This document shows, in pieces, positions 1 through 9,859 of a stretch of 41,388 bases of DNA. Position 1 is the first letter of the stretch, and the number at the start of each line of letters is the position of its first letter. The notes beneath the pieces were generated by a model. It saw only the letters and a list, made by a program, of their open reading frames with translations, had not been told where the DNA came from and did not search any database. Made by a program: the position numbers and the translations under genes. Origin of the DNA: Alistipes sp. (GTDB lineage: Bacteria; Bacteroidota; Bacteroidia; Bacteroidales; Rikenellaceae); the NCBI GenBank assembly GCA_017630455.1, contig JAGBVG010000026.1, positions 1 to 41,388 on the forward strand. The letters run 5' to 3'.

Positions 1-1
1 G

Positions 2-694
2 ATTGCTCAGGGTGAAGACATTTGGTACGTAACAGGCCTCGGCGAGACTCAGCGTATGCGCAAGTCGGGCATCTTCCAGTCTATCACAAGTGTTGAGCTC
101 GACGAGGATGGCTTCAAACTCTACCATAGCCTTAACAACCTCACTTATGGTGCAGCAGAGGACTCAACAGCAGAGATTGGCGAGGAGATTGCCGTATCGT
201 CAGATGCGGAGGCAAGCATCAAGGTAGAGGCAGAGAGCAACAAGCTTTACGACATCTACTTCAGTGTTGAGATGAGCAAGCTATGGGTTATGCCACGTGG
301 TAGCAAGCCCGATGTATTGCACACATGCAACTATGCTGAGGGCGTATGGTTCACAACCAAGAACTTCATGATTAGTCTTAAGGCTGATGGTATGCGCATA
401 ACCCTCGACTGCGATAGCGCAGTAAGCCATGAAAATGCTATCATCCCAGAGGCTACCTACTCTGTTGGTGGCGAGAATGGCTATGTAATCAACGTGGAGG
501 GTTGCGAGATTGCTAATGAGGATGGTAAAAACCAAATCTACAGCGGCTCTGTAACCATTACCCACCTCGAGGGGGGCTACGACATCTATGTAGATGTTGT
601 CACCATCAAGCAACACCGCATTCGCGCTCAATACACAGGTAAGGTATCATCTAACCAGTTCATGGGTGGTCCTGTTACTAACCCTGAAAAGTAA
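2..694 (+). CDS. Surface protein of unknown function (5' end outside window)
   Basis: The frame is open from base 2 and the in-frame ATG at 56 is internal, so I read this as the C-terminal ~230 residues of a longer protein. I do not recognise a named family. It is beta-rich and acidic. Its last ~70 residues (pattern of a sentence-like G-S-V-T-I...G-G-Y-D-I-Y-V-D-V, then Q-Y-T-G-K-V) resemble the C-terminal end of the lipoprotein at 2388-3704, suggesting the same architecture. The stop lies 8 nt before the next start, so it is probably the first visible gene of a three-gene surface lipoprotein operon. A lipoprotein signal upstream is expected by analogy with its neighbours but cannot be seen. 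Confidence 0.7.
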   Translation: MAQGEDIWYVTGLGETQRMRKSGIFQSITSVELDEDGFKLYHSLNNLTYGAAEDSTAEIGEEIAVSSDAEASIKVEAESNKLYDIYFSVEMSKLWVMPRGSKPDVLHTCNYAEGVWFTTKNFMISLKADGMRITLDCDSAVSHENAIIPEATYSVGGENGYVINVEGCEIANEDGKNQIYSGSVTITHLEGGYDIYVDVVTIKQHRIRAQYTGKVSSNQFMGGPVTNPEK

Positions 695-702
695 ACCACG
701 CT

Positions 703-2355
703 ATGAAGCGACTTTTTGCAATACTCTCTCTTGTAGGCTTACTCGCTATGGCGTGTGAGCCTATGACGGAGACTCCAGTGGGTGGCGACGAGGATAACCT
801 CGTTGTCCTAACCTCTGTTATCAATATCGATGCTGAGGGTGGCGAGGTGGAGATTCCATACGAGATAAGCCAGCCCGTGGAGGGTGTGAAGCTCAAGGCG
901 ATAACAACGGCAGAGTGGATTAGCAATATCGCCATTGCTGAGAGCATAAAACTTACTATTGAGCCAAATAGTGCGGCGGCGCAGCGTGTGGCGTTTATAA
1001 AAATTACGTATGGCGCTGAGGAGTGTGGCGTTGCTGTGCAGCAGGCGGGTGCTAGCGGTAGCAGTGACGGCGGCATAAAAATCATCGTGCGCCCACGTAC
1101 TATAAAGGTGTCGGCGGCAGGTGGTCAGAATAGTGTGGAGTATCAGCTCTTGGGTGCTGAGGATGGCGCTGTGGTTGACGCTACAGCAGATGCTGAGTGG
1201 ATCTCGGATATAGCTGTAGATGGCAACGAGGTAACCTTTGCGGTGGCAAAGAACCTCTCTACGGAGCAGCGTGAGGCTACCCTCACACTCAGTTGCGACA
1301 CTGCAACGGCAGCTGTTGCCATCACACAGGATGGCACTGTGGAGGAGGTTGTGCTTACGGCATCGAGTACCACGCCGCGCGTTGGCGAGAACATCACCTT
1401 CAGTGTGGTGTATGGTAGCGAGGATGTCACTGCGGAGGCTACGATTTGCGACTACTACACTGGCGAGGAGATTACCAACCCAGCTACGTTTAACGAGGTT
1501 GGCGAGCGTGCCTTTGTCGCGAAGTATAATGGTATGAAGTCTAAACTTCTCTCGGTGATTGTAAACCCTGCCAATGCTCCCGATTTCCCAGTGGATACGG
1601 ATGCCGATAACTACAACTTCAAGTACCGTATGCTGCTTATCGACCACACAGGTACTGATTGCGGTTATTGCCCATATATGATGGAGTCGCTAAAGACTAT
1701 TGAGGAGGATCCTGCCTATAACGACTACTTCAACGTCGCTATGGCGCACTCATATAACACGAGCGACCCCGCATACTCAAATACCGCACTCACAATGCGC
1801 TACTACTACCAGAAGACGCTAAAGGTGCTCACAGGCTTCCCAACCCTCACATACAACTATCAGTATGGTGACTCGGCGGGTAGCAACATATCCTATGTTA
1901 AGAATCACTTCGGTAAACTCAAGAAGGAGAGCACCGATGCGGCGGTGGCAGTAGCAGCAACGCTCGATGGCGATAAGGTTGTTGTCAGTGCATCGCTCAA
2001 GTCTAAGGAGGCACGTAGTTACAAGTTCAACATCCTGCTTCTCGAGGATGATATCTACGGTAAGCAGTATGGAGCGTGGGAGAGTTGGATGAGCACCCAC
2101 AATAACGCTATCCGCGCAAGTTATGCCGCTGTGAGCCAGACGGATATCTCGGGCGAGGATTGGGGTTATGTGGCTGCTGAGACCACATCAAGGAGGGTCT
2201 TTGAGATGAAGATTGAGGATAACCGTGTGGTGAAGGCAAACTGCAAGGTGTTGGTTATCATCGCCGCGAAGGATGCCAACTACAACGATAAATATGAGGT
2301 TGTGAACACCACGATGTGCTACCTCGGCGAGAGCAAACCGTTTGAGTACAGATAA
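703..2355 (+). CDS. BACON-domain lipoprotein with Omp28/thioredoxin-like C-terminus
   Basis: 550 residues. The N-terminus is a type II signal with lipobox ending at Cys18 (L-L-A-M-A-C). Two BACON-type beta domains follow at about residues 40-112 and 124-208; both carry the A-E-W-I-S core and end in a Q-x-G turn. A third Ig-like strand region covers about 215-290. The rest (about 300-550) resembles the Omp28-related family and has a thioredoxin-like C-G-Y-C motif at Cys320-Cys323 after a hydrophobic strand. BACON domains are usually carbohydrate or mucin binding modules of Bacteroidetes surface proteins. A role in surface redox chemistry or glycan binding is inference. It is tightly linked to both neighbours in one operon. 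Confidence 0.8.
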   Translation: MKRLFAILSLVGLLAMACEPMTETPVGGDEDNLVVLTSVINIDAEGGEVEIPYEISQPVEGVKLKAITTAEWISNIAIAESIKLTIEPNSAAAQRVAFIKITYGAEECGVAVQQAGASGSSDGGIKIIVRPRTIKVSAAGGQNSVEYQLLGAEDGAVVDATADAEWISDIAVDGNEVTFAVAKNLSTEQREATLTLSCDTATAAVAITQDGTVEEVVLTASSTTPRVGENITFSVVYGSEDVTAEATICDYYTGEEITNPATFNEVGERAFVAKYNGMKSKLLSVIVNPANAPDFPVDTDADNYNFKYRMLLIDHTGTDCGYCPYMMESLKTIEEDPAYNDYFNVAMAHSYNTSDPAYSNTALTMRYYYQKTLKVLTGFPTLTYNYQYGDSAGSNISYVKNHFGKLKKESTDAAVAVAATLDGDKVVVSASLKSKEARSYKFNILLLEDDIYGKQYGAWESWMSTHNNAIRASYAAVSQTDISGEDWGYVAAETTSRRVFEMKIEDNRVVKANCKVLVIIAAKDANYNDKYEVVNTTMCYLGESKPFEYR

Positions 2356-2387
2356 ACAAACTAAAACCTAAAACAATAACCTTTAAA

Positions 2388-3704
2388 ATGAAAAAATTAT
2401 TTTTGCTTTTTGCACTTTGTGCATTTACTCTTGCAGCGTGCGAGACAGCTACCACTCCTGAGGAGGCTCCAAAGGGGAAACTCACGCTAACCTCTAAGTC
2501 GGTTATGAACTTCGAGGCTGCGGGTGGTGCAGGTGAGATTACCTATGCTTTTGTCAAGGAGGAGACACGTGCTAATCAGGTTACTGCAATAGCGGTTGTT
2601 AACTGGATTACAGACGTTACAGTGGGTGATAACAAGGTGACCTTCAATGTTGCTGCTAACAATGGCGATGAGCGTAGCGCTACTATCAAGGTTGAGTATG
2701 GCTCAGACAGTTTCCAGGTTATGATTAGCCAGGCAGGTGGTGCAGTATCTGCAAATGTAAACTTCACCGCTTCATATATGGGTGGTACATTCTATGGTAA
2801 GTTCATTGTGGATGGCGGTCAGACCGAGGGCTTTAACTACCACGTTATTATGTCGGATATGCAGCCTGTGAACTATAATGTTGCTACTGGCTCTACCGAG
2901 TATCGTTTCGATATCTACGCTGGCGAGACATCAGAGTTCAACCGCGAGGTGCGTATCCCTGTAGGTACATATACTCTCGACCACCAGCGCACTAACCGTG
3001 TGGGTACTATCGACGCAGATAAGAATTGCTCATACCACGTTAGCGCTAACAAGGTAGTTTCTAACTATAAGACTTGTACATTGGTGGTATCAGAGAATAG
3101 CATCGTTGCGGACATCACATTCTTCAGCGGCGAGAGCCACCACGTAGAGTATCACGGCAAGCCTGTTATGTGTGACTACAGCGAGACAACTTATGCTGAT
3201 GTATATCCTGTTAGCCCATTCACCAGTGACCATACATTCGATGTTAATGGTGGTTATATGTATGCTTACTATCGTGGTGACTGGTTTGGCACTGGCGACG
3301 ATGTATGGTTTATGCATATGATTGAGGATAAGACAAGTTTCTCAGGTGTATACCTCATCTTTAACTTCATCGTTCCTAAGTCATTGGGCGGCTTCAGCAA
3401 CACTGAGGGTTTCCTCGGCGAGTACACACTCACTGACCCAACTAAGGAGATGGAGTGGACATTCCCTGCAGGTCGCTTGCGTGACGATAGCCAGATGCTC
3501 AACGCCTTCTATATGGAGTGCGTAAGTGGTCAGATTGATTGGGAACATACCGCTCCTATCGTAGATGGTACTATTAAGGTTGAGAAGGTTGACGGCCAGA
3601 TCGTTATCACTGTTGATGGTAAGGACGACGCTAACAACGCTATCAAAGGTACTTTCCGCGGCTATGTTCGCGAGTTGGAGAACCAGGGTACTGTTGTTAA
3701 GTAG
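2388..3704 (+). CDS. BACON-domain surface lipoprotein
   Basis: 438 residues with a lipoprotein signal (lipobox L-A-A-C, Cys18). One BACON-type domain is visible at about residues 32-117, with V-N-W-I-T core and closing S-Q-A-G-G. The remaining ~320 residues are beta-rich with many aromatic residues and no family I recognise; the last part resembles the C-terminus of the partial gene at 2-694. It lies 32 nt after the Omp28-like gene and is followed by a strong terminator, so it is the last gene of the operon. Outer-membrane surface exposure and glycan binding are family-based inferences. Confidence 0.75.
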   Translation: MKKLFLLFALCAFTLAACETATTPEEAPKGKLTLTSKSVMNFEAAGGAGEITYAFVKEETRANQVTAIAVVNWITDVTVGDNKVTFNVAANNGDERSATIKVEYGSDSFQVMISQAGGAVSANVNFTASYMGGTFYGKFIVDGGQTEGFNYHVIMSDMQPVNYNVATGSTEYRFDIYAGETSEFNREVRIPVGTYTLDHQRTNRVGTIDADKNCSYHVSANKVVSNYKTCTLVVSENSIVADITFFSGESHHVEYHGKPVMCDYSETTYADVYPVSPFTSDHTFDVNGGYMYAYYRGDWFGTGDDVWFMHMIEDKTSFSGVYLIFNFIVPKSLGGFSNTEGFLGEYTLTDPTKEMEWTFPAGRLRDDSQMLNAFYMECVSGQIDWEHTAPIVDGTIKVEKVDGQIVITVDGKDDANNAIKGTFRGYVRELENQGTVVK

Positions 3705-3720
3705 TCAATTGTTATACGAC

Positions 3721-3761
3721 AAAGAGATAGGGTCTATCCATTGGGTAGACCCTATCTCTTT
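3721..3761. terminator. Strong bidirectional terminator
   Basis: A perfect 16-bp stem (3721-3736 with 3746-3761) with A-run on the left and T-run on the right, so it works on both strands. It separates the lipoprotein operon from the convergent efflux operon. Confidence 0.9.
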
Positions 3762-3814
3762 TGGGTAATGATATAAAAAGCGGCGCTTTTCACATCATTA
3801 CCGCGATTGTTTAG

Positions 3815-5182
3815 CTACTCTGTGGCGCGACCACCGCCGAGGGCTGAGTAGAGAGTTATGCAGCCCGTAATCTCCTCGTAGCGGTCGTTGATCTGCGCTA
3901 TCTGTCCTGCCAGCAGATTCTGCTGCGCCGTGAGAACCTCGAGGTAGGTGGTAGAGCCATATTGCATCATAAGTGCTGTGCTCTCTGCCGCACTCTCGAG
4001 AGCTGCGATCTGCATCGTGCGTAGTGACCTCTTGCCGCGTGCAGTCTCGATTGCCGTAAGCGCGCTGTTAACCTCGCCACCGGCATTGAGGATGCTCTGC
4101 TGGAACGCAAGGCGTGTCTCCTCCTGCTGTGCCTTAGCCACCTTTAGCTGTGCACGAAGCTTGCCGCCGTTGAATATAGGTGCTGTGAGCGATGCTGCTG
4201 CCGAGAGGATCAAACCTCCAGGGTTTGTGATTATCGCGCCAGCGTTATTTGTCCAACCCGCCAAGCCGCTTAGGGTGATGGTAGGGTATAGTGCCGAGCG
4301 TGCCGCAGCAGTGGCATAGTGTGCCTGCATAAGGCGGAACTCTGCTATACGCACATCGGGACGGTTTGCCAAAAGGCGTAGCGGCACTCCTGTTGTTATC
4401 TCCTCGGGAAACTCCTGACTCTGCAACGTGCCTCGCTCTATGGCGTGTGGTGTGTCGCCAAGGAGTGTCGAGAGCGAGGTCTCTATATCGCTTATCTGCT
4501 TGTCGATATCCATCAGCGATGTCAGGGCATCATATGCCGCGGCCTCCATCTGCGACACTGCAGCGCGGTTGCTCATACCAGCATCCATCATCGAGCGCAT
4601 CGTCGTAGCACTCTGGTTCAGCGACTCGGCCGTAAGACGTGTTACCTCGCGCTGGCTGTCGAGCATAAGCAGCGTGTAGTAGTAGTTGGCAATTGCCGAT
4701 ATTAGCTGTGTGCGAACCGCTTGGCTATACTCCTGTGACTCAGCATACACAGCCTTGGCCTTACGCTTGGCATTGGTGATGCCACCGAAGATATCCAACT
4801 GCCACGACGCAGATATAGGTGCGCTGTATGTCCAGCTTCCTGCCGAGGATTTAAAGCTCGAGACGCCGCCGTTGGGCGTAAGGTTAAACGATGGCAGATA
4901 TGCTAAGCGTGCCGCCTTAAGCGTAGCCTCCGCAGCCTCGATGCGCAGCTGTGCCGCCTGCATATCGGTGTTGCTCTCGAGACCTTGTGTTATGAGCTTC
5001 TGGAGGTGGGGATCTCTGAAAAACTCATCCCAGCGCAGGTCGGCAATAGATGTGGTGTCCGTGGTCTCATACCTCGCGCCATAGAGACCCGCGGTATTTA
5101 TCTCCTGGCGAGAGTAGGGTTTGTATACTCCGCAGCTCGCCACAATCGCAGCCATAACAATAAGTAAAATGTATCTCTTCAT
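3815..5182 (-). CDS. Outer-membrane efflux channel, TolC/OprM (NodT) family lipoprotein
   Basis: 455 residues, the usual length for OprM-like outer membrane factors. It starts with a lipoprotein signal (V-A-S-C, Cys17) followed by the family-typical Y-K-P-Y segment. Two long alpha-helical repeats with Ala/Gln/Leu heptads surround beta segments, as expected of the trimeric alpha-beta barrel; motifs such as R-P-D-V-R-I-A-E and N-G-G-K-L-R-A-Q are characteristic of the family. It is the last gene of the efflux operon, 5 nt downstream of the pump gene, and forms the exit duct of the tripartite pump. Confidence 0.93.
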   Translation of the reverse strand: MKRYILLIVMAAIVASCGVYKPYSRQEINTAGLYGARYETTDTTSIADLRWDEFFRDPHLQKLITQGLESNTDMQAAQLRIEAAEATLKAARLAYLPSFNLTPNGGVSSFKSSAGSWTYSAPISASWQLDIFGGITNAKRKAKAVYAESQEYSQAVRTQLISAIANYYYTLLMLDSQREVTRLTAESLNQSATTMRSMMDAGMSNRAAVSQMEAAAYDALTSLMDIDKQISDIETSLSTLLGDTPHAIERGTLQSQEFPEEITTGVPLRLLANRPDVRIAEFRLMQAHYATAAARSALYPTITLSGLAGWTNNAGAIITNPGGLILSAAASLTAPIFNGGKLRAQLKVAKAQQEETRLAFQQSILNAGGEVNSALTAIETARGKRSLRTMQIAALESAAESTALMMQYGSTTYLEVLTAQQNLLAGQIAQINDRYEEITGCITLYSALGGGRATE

Positions 5183-5187
5183 AGCTG

Positions 5188-8100
5188 TTATCTCTTTGTT
5201 TCGTTGATAATTGCATCTACCTCCTCCATCTCACGAGCAATCGCAGGCTCTATCTCCGCCACTGGCTCTATGGGTCGCATCTTCTCCTGCAACCACTGGA
5301 ACGCGATAAAGAGCGATGGGACGAGGAACAGCAGGGCTATAGTACCGATGAGCATACCTCCCACAACGCCCGAACCGAGAGATGAGTTACCATTAGCACC
5401 CACGCCCGATGAGAACATCAGAGGAAGCATACCGAAGATCATCATAAGCACGGTCATAAGGATAGGACGCAGACGTGCGCGTGCCGCCGAGAGTGCCGCC
5501 TGCTTGAGACTCATACCTGCTGCGCGACGCTCCGAGGCGTACTCCGTGAGGAGAATGGCGGTCTTTGATAGGAGTCCGATAATCATAATCATACCAGTCT
5601 GGAGGTAGATGTTATTCTCGAGGCCCATCACACGTGCAAAGAGCAGACAACCGAAGAGTCCCGCAGGAACCGACAACAGCACGGCAAAAGGTATCAGATA
5701 GCTCTCGTAGAGTGCTGCAAGAAGCAGGTAGATGAGCAGGAAGCAGATGCCATATACGGCCACGGCATTGCTCGACGTGCTCTCCTCCTCGCGCGTAAGG
5801 TCGCTGAACTCGTAGGCGTAGCCGCGCGGAAGAACCTCGGCCGCAGTCTCCTTTATCGCGCGAATGGCATCGCCCGAGGAGTAACCCTCTGCAGCCTCGC
5901 CGTTTACGGCTATCGAGGTGTGCATATTGAAGCGGTTGAGGGTCTCGGGGCCGTATATCTTCGTAAGGGTTACGAATTGGCTTACAGGAGCCATCTCATT
6001 TCCTACGCGAACGTAGATGTTGTCCATCGACTCCACATCCTGACGATCCTTGGCATCTGCCTGAATCATAACGCGATATACCTTCGAGAATCGGTTTACG
6101 TTCGAGACATACTGACCTCCGTAGTAGCCTCCCACGGTTGCCAAAACCTCGGCTGGAGATATGCCCGCACGCTTGCACTTTGCAGCATCGACATCCACCA
6201 TATATTGTGGATAGTTGACGTTATAGGTGGTATATGCAAGACCAATTTCGGGACGCTGGTTGAGGGCTGCAAGGAACGATGTGGTAACCTTGTAGAACTC
6301 TGTGATATCGCTGCCGTTGAGGTCCTGGAGGTGCATCGAGAAGCCGCTGGCAGTACCATATCCCGAGATCATAGGTGGCACGATGGCGATAACCTGCGCA
6401 TCCTTAATGTCGCTGCACATCGCCATAACCTGCTGGCTCAGATAGAGAACGTTGTCGCTATCTTCGGGACGCTCCTCCCAATCCTTCATACGCAGAATCA
6501 TAGTTCCGTAAGATGAACCCTGGCCCGAGATGATACCATAGCCCGAAATCTTACAGTAGGTGTTGATCTGTGGCAGGGTGCTGATACGGTCGCTGACAAG
6601 CTCCATAACCTTATTCGTCTGCTCGAGTGTTGAGCCAGGTGCGGTGGTTACGTTCACCATAATAGTTCCCTGGTCCTCCGAAGGCACGAGGCCTGTCTTG
6701 GTGGTGGAGAAGAGCACTACCATAGCTGCAACCGAGAGTGCCAATACGCCCCACATAGCCACTGGACGCTTAATGAAGAAGTATGCGCCACGCTGATACT
6801 TTGTAAGTATGGCGTCGAACGTGGTGTCGAAGGCCTTTTTGAATCGCTCGCCAAAGCCCCTCTTCTCCTTATGCTCGTCGTGAGGCTTCAGCATCAGCGC
6901 ACACAACGCTGGCGACAGGGTGAGGGCGTTGATACCCGAGATACCTACGGCAATGGCCATAGTGATACCGAACTGGGTATAGAAGATTCCCGATGTGCCG
7001 CCCATCATCGCAACGGGGAGGAACACCGCCATAAATACAAGTGTCGAGGTTACGATAGCCGAGGAGATGCCCTGCATAGCATCCACCGAGGCTTGATATG
7101 CAGAGCGGTAGCCCGCTTCGAACTTCGCCTGCACTGCCTCCACGACAATCACAGCATCGTCAACCACAGTACCAATGGCAAGTACCAACGCAAAGAGCGT
7201 CAGCATATTAATCGAGAAGCCAAATATCGCAAGTACGGCAAACGTACCCACGAGTGACACGATAATCGAGATAAGCGGAATGATAGACGAGCGCACGCTC
7301 TGTAGGAAGATGAAGACCACCAAAATTACGAGGATGATAGCCTCGATAAGGGTCTTGATAACCTCGTGGATAGATGCGAAGAGGAACTCGTTGCTATCCA
7401 TAATCGTAAGGAACTCCACGTCGCGCGGAGCCATAGCCTGCTCCTCGGCAATCATCTTGTCTATCTCCTTGATGATCTCCGTGGCGTTGGAACCAGCGGT
7501 TTGGTATATCATCGCCACGACACCCGCAAGGCCATTCACCTCGCTGGTATAAGCGTAGGTCTCGTTGCCAAACTCCACAGTCGCAACATCCTTGAGTCGC
7601 AAAACCTCTCCCGTAGGTAGCGATTTGATCACTATCTGGTCGAACTCCTCAGGTGTAACCTTGCGGCCGCGGTAGCGCATCGTGTATTGGAACGTACCTC
7701 CAGAGTTCTCACCGAGATTACCCGTTGAGGACTCGATGTTCTGCTCGGCAAGGATAGTGGTGATGTCGGCGGGGATAAGCGAGTGCTGCGCCATAGCCGC
7801 GGGGTTGAGCCAGATGCGCATCGAGTACTTAGAGCCGAGTGTCATACACTCTCCTACGCCGCTGATACGCAGGAGTTTAGGCTGAATGTTATTTACGAAG
7901 TAGTTGGCAAGGAATGCCTCGTCGTATGTGCCGTTTGGTGATGAGATACCGAGAGCCTTGATAATCGAAGTCTGCTTCTTTGCGGTCTGCACACCCACCT
8001 TCGAGACCTCGGCAGGAAGTACGGCTGTGGCACGTGTAACGCGGTTCTGCACATTTACCGCCGCCATATCTGGGTCGGTACCCTGCTTGAAGAATACAGA

Positions 8101-8373
8101 GATGGTGACATTACCGGTGTTGGATGCTGTGGAGGTCATATAGGTCATATCCTCCACACCGTTAATCTGCTCCTCGAGAGGCGCAATAACCGACTTCTGG
8201 ATGGTCTCGGCCGAGGCGCCAGGATAGGATGTCGTAACGTTGATGGTCGGCGGTGCGATGGTCGGGAACTGCTCAATCGGCAGGGATAGAAGACCGATGA
8301 TGCCGGCAAACATAATCGCCAGCGAGATCACGGTCGAGAGTACAGGACGGTCTATAAATCGTTTTAAATTCAT
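5188..8373 (-). CDS. RND multidrug efflux pump, AcrB/HAE1 family permease
   Basis: 1061 residues, normal for HAE1-type RND pumps. The N-terminus has the typical F-I-x-R-P-V-x-S membrane entry and L-P-I-E-Q-F-P segment. The proton-relay aspartates are the pair Asp405-Asp406 in V-D-D-A-V-I-V-V-E, and the conserved lysine is Lys937 in G-L-L-S-K-T-A-I-L. Two large periplasmic loops and 12 membrane helices are consistent with the family. It sits one base after the adaptor gene and 5 nt before the channel gene. It should export hydrophobic compounds (bile acids, drugs or detergents are usual substrates) using the proton gradient; the actual substrate cannot be read from sequence. Confidence 0.96.
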   Translation of the reverse strand: MNLKRFIDRPVLSTVISLAIMFAGIIGLLSLPIEQFPTIAPPTINVTTSYPGASAETIQKSVIAPLEEQINGVEDMTYMTSTASNTGNVTISVFFKQGTDPDMAAVNVQNRVTRATAVLPAEVSKVGVQTAKKQTSIIKALGISSPNGTYDEAFLANYFVNNIQPKLLRISGVGECMTLGSKYSMRIWLNPAAMAQHSLIPADITTILAEQNIESSTGNLGENSGGTFQYTMRYRGRKVTPEEFDQIVIKSLPTGEVLRLKDVATVEFGNETYAYTSEVNGLAGVVAMIYQTAGSNATEIIKEIDKMIAEEQAMAPRDVEFLTIMDSNEFLFASIHEVIKTLIEAIILVILVVFIFLQSVRSSIIPLISIIVSLVGTFAVLAIFGFSINMLTLFALVLAIGTVVDDAVIVVEAVQAKFEAGYRSAYQASVDAMQGISSAIVTSTLVFMAVFLPVAMMGGTSGIFYTQFGITMAIAVGISGINALTLSPALCALMLKPHDEHKEKRGFGERFKKAFDTTFDAILTKYQRGAYFFIKRPVAMWGVLALSVAAMVVLFSTTKTGLVPSEDQGTIMVNVTTAPGSTLEQTNKVMELVSDRISTLPQINTYCKISGYGIISGQGSSYGTMILRMKDWEERPEDSDNVLYLSQQVMAMCSDIKDAQVIAIVPPMISGYGTASGFSMHLQDLNGSDITEFYKVTTSFLAALNQRPEIGLAYTTYNVNYPQYMVDVDAAKCKRAGISPAEVLATVGGYYGGQYVSNVNRFSKVYRVMIQADAKDRQDVESMDNIYVRVGNEMAPVSQFVTLTKIYGPETLNRFNMHTSIAVNGEAAEGYSSGDAIRAIKETAAEVLPRGYAYEFSDLTREEESTSSNAVAVYGICFLLIYLLLAALYESYLIPFAVLLSVPAGLFGCLLFARVMGLENNIYLQTGMIMIIGLLSKTAILLTEYASERRAAGMSLKQAALSAARARLRPILMTVLMMIFGMLPLMFSSGVGANGNSSLGSGVVGGMLIGTIALLFLVPSLFIAFQWLQEKMRPIEPVAEIEPAIAREMEEVDAIINETKR

Positions 8374-8374
8374 A

Positions 8375-9508
8375 CTACTGCTGCTCGGTTACGGTTGTTA
8401 TCTGCTCATTATCTGCGCCTTTAAGTTGCACTGGAGTGCCCTCGCGGAGCATTGCCACACCCTCGGTGATGATGATGTCGCCAGCCTCGAGACCCTCGCG
8501 GACGATGTAGTTTGTGCCATCGTATTTGCTCACCTTGATAATCTTCGATGTAGCTTTGCCATCCTCGCTCTGGTACACGTATGTCTTATCCTGCACCTCG
8601 TATGTCGCGATGCAAGGTATCACGATACAATCCTTCTCGATGTAGCGCAAGACAATCTCTCCCGAGCTGCCGCTATGGAGTAGACGGCCTGGATTAGGGA
8701 ACACGGCGCGTAGTGATATAGAGCCTGTCTGCTGGTCGATCACGCCACTTACCGACTCGATAACACCCTGATGCTCATACATCGAACCATCGCTGAGACT
8801 TAGCTCTGGGTGAGGCATAGCCTTTATCGCAGCATCCATAGATCCGTGCTGGCGGGTGAGCTTCAAGAGCTGGCTCTCGTTCATTGCGAAGTAGACGTAC
8901 ATCTCCGAGTTGTCAGACACGGTGGTCAGTGGCTGTGGAATGGTAGGACCTACAAGTGCACCTACGCGGTAGGGGATAGTGCCCACAACGCCACTTGACG
9001 GAGCTTTGACAACGGTGTAGCCAAGGCTGTTCTTCGCGTTTGTATGTTGTGCTATAGCCTGAGCAAGTGTAGCCTCGGCAGAGAGAAGCTGGTTCTCGGC
9101 GAGGTGCAACTCATACTCCGAGATTACGTTACGCGCGTAGAGCTCGCGTTTGCTCTCGAGGGTCAATGTTGCTATCGACACCCCAGCTTTTGCTGCCTTA
9201 ACATTCGCCTCGGCAGTCTCGAGAGCCGCCTGATATGGCACCTGGTCTATGATGAAGAGCGTTGCACCCTTCTTGACACTCTGGCCCTCGGTGACACAAA
9301 CCTTCGATATTGTACCGCTTACCTGTGGCATAATGTTTATATCCTGACGGCCACGAATCGACGCCGAGAAGCGGCTCTCCACCTCGGTGTCGGCGGTAGT
9401 CACCTCCATAAAGTCGTATGACGCAACAGGTTGAACTTTTGGGGCCTCGTTGCACGATGAGGCGAGAAGAAGCGATAGGGTAGCACTGTAGATGATTGCT
9501 CTCTTCAT
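8375..9508 (-). CDS. RND efflux periplasmic adaptor (AcrA/MFP family) lipoprotein
   Basis: 377 residues. A lipoprotein signal ends at Cys19 (A-S-S-C). The typical order follows: beta-barrel start, biotinyl-lipoyl half (G-T-I-S-K-V-x-V-x-E-G-Q-x-V-K-K-G), alpha-helical hairpin at about 90-150, second lipoyl half (V-V-K-A-P-x-S-G-V-V-G) and C-terminal membrane-proximal barrel. It is the first gene of the efflux operon. It links the inner-membrane pump to the outer-membrane channel. A consensus promoter lies upstream with a leader of roughly 160-170 nt; no regulator gene is adjacent. Confidence 0.95.
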   Translation of the reverse strand: MKRAIIYSATLSLLLASSCNEAPKVQPVASYDFMEVTTADTEVESRFSASIRGRQDINIMPQVSGTISKVCVTEGQSVKKGATLFIIDQVPYQAALETAEANVKAAKAGVSIATLTLESKRELYARNVISEYELHLAENQLLSAEATLAQAIAQHTNAKNSLGYTVVKAPSSGVVGTIPYRVGALVGPTIPQPLTTVSDNSEMYVYFAMNESQLLKLTRQHGSMDAAIKAMPHPELSLSDGSMYEHQGVIESVSGVIDQQTGSISLRAVFPNPGRLLHSGSSGEIVLRYIEKDCIVIPCIATYEVQDKTYVYQSEDGKATSKIIKVSKYDGTNYIVREGLEAGDIIITEGVAMLREGTPVQLKGADNEQITTVTEQQ

Positions 9509-9683
9509 ATCTTATGTTGGTTTCTAAAGAATTATTAAATGCCTTTTCATCTTCGGGCAGGATTTTAATCTGTAGCAGATTGGGTTATTTCTGGCTCGTG
9601 GTGAGCCCTAACAACCTTTGCGACACATATTTGTACACCTCCCCTTTGTTGATAAATGGATAATTATATATTATTATTGGCTA

Positions 9684-9713
9684 CAAAGTTATAATTTTTT
9701 TGCAAAAAATCAA
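9684..9713 (-). promoter_or_regulatory. Promoter of efflux operon
   Basis: On the minus strand TTG (9711-9713), 19 nt, then TAACTTTG (9684-9691), matching the Bacteroidetes sigma-ABfr consensus. It lies about 175 nt upstream of the adaptor ATG. Confidence 0.6.
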
Positions 9714-9774
9714 TAATGCTTATAAATTAATGTGGCGCGTGGGATGAGATTTCTCCGTTTTTATGATTGTTAAG

Positions 9775-9805
9775 TTTGATTTTTAGGAAAAAAGCACTAT
9801 ATTTG
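9775..9805 (+). promoter_or_regulatory. Promoter of 9860 lipoprotein operon
   Basis: TTTG (9775-9778), 19 nt, then TATATTTG (9798-9805), a full match to the Bacteroidetes housekeeping promoter, 54 nt before the start codon. Confidence 0.75.
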
Positions 9806-9859
9806 TGTTACTATTAAGGCGTTACCAGCTTTGAGAAAATAATTCAAAATTTTACATAT

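Larger units (their letters stand above)
9509..9859. other. Divergent intergenic region with efflux leader
   Basis: 351 bp without a gene. It holds two divergent Bacteroidetes-type promoters (described separately). Between the efflux promoter and the adaptor start there are two compact inverted repeats: a 6-bp stem with 3-nt loop at 9567-9581 and a 5-bp stem with 5-nt loop at 9593-9607. They lie in the transcribed leader of the efflux operon. Confidence 0.6.
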
